From DASPXY01 sp038227745 (lineage in GTDB: Bacteria > Planctomycetota > Planctomycetia > Gemmatales > Gemmataceae): a DNA stretch of 13,440 nt. Position numbers and translations under genes: made by a program. Location: the NCBI GenBank assembly GCA_038227745.1, contig JBBRPS010000209.1:1-13440 (forward strand), written 5' to 3'. Every line of letters begins with the position of its first letter. The first letter of the stretch is position 1. Under the pieces are notes generated by a model. It was not told where the DNA came from and searched no databases. It saw only the letters and a program-made list of their open reading frames with translations. Below, in pieces: positions 13,367 through 13,440 of the stretch.

Positions 13367-13440
13367 TCGGCGATCAGACACCCTTACCGGCTCCATCGAT
13401 GAGGCCGCGAAGGCCCGTCACACCAGCGCCGCCGCCACCG
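13367..13440. other. Window end, nothing identified
   Basis: Seventy-four bases after the palindrome show no gene start, RNA or repeat that I can support. Part of a neighbouring gene could begin or end here, but the stretch is too short to tell. Confidence 0.3.

Overview
The window looks like a chromosomal segment from a planctomycete, most likely a Gemmataceae-type genome. The evidence is very high GC content, a planctomycete-style ECF sigma factor translationally coupled to a giant Ser/Thr kinase with WD40 and TPR repeats, an NPCBM domain on a second kinase, and intergenic gaps filled with palindromic REP-like elements. The taxonomic call is inferred from protein architecture and repeat style, not from a marker gene.

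Left part (1-2630). A palindromic element opens the window. It is followed by a small orphan HATPase (histidine-kinase-like) protein (404-1171), a SlyD-type FKBP peptidyl-prolyl isomerase (1598-2083) and a short lysine-rich protein of unknown function (2170-2559), all on the + strand. The HATPase and SlyD genes have long 5' regions that share a roughly 95-nt related sequence (183-276 and 1265-1359). This is the least explained feature of the window. A strong GC-rich hairpin lies between the convergent genes at 2559 and 2630.

Middle part (2630-7503, all - strand). A three-cysteine Gp37/Gp68 (DUF5131) protein lies at 2630-3466. Upstream of it in transcriptional order is a three-gene set: a von Willebrand A protein (6793-7503), a PP2C-family phosphatase (6020-6793, overlapping the VWA stop by TGATG) and a transmembrane protein kinase with a zinc-ribbon-like cluster and a C-terminal NPCBM domain (3657-5879). 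The set matches the TerY-P / YegL-YegK-YegI type of phosphorylation triad, here with a putative carbohydrate-binding sensor fused to the kinase. A palindromic repeat sits in the gap between the phosphatase and kinase genes.

Right part (7504-13440). A 528-bp divergent intergenic region carries two related long palindromes and separates the triad from an ECF sigma factor gene (8032-8688). That gene overlaps (ATGA) the gene for a 1531-residue membrane Ser/Thr kinase with about 14 WD40 blades and C-terminal TPRs (8685-13280). A perfect 26-bp-arm palindrome lies just past its stop codon. No tRNA, rRNA, CRISPR array, transposase or phage structural gene was seen.

Functionally the window is dominated by signalling. 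Two phospho-signalling systems (VWA/PP2C/kinase, and ECF sigma/kinase) are arranged head to head, with an orphan HATPase module nearby. The small genes on the left (isomerase, lysine-rich protein) have no evident link to them.
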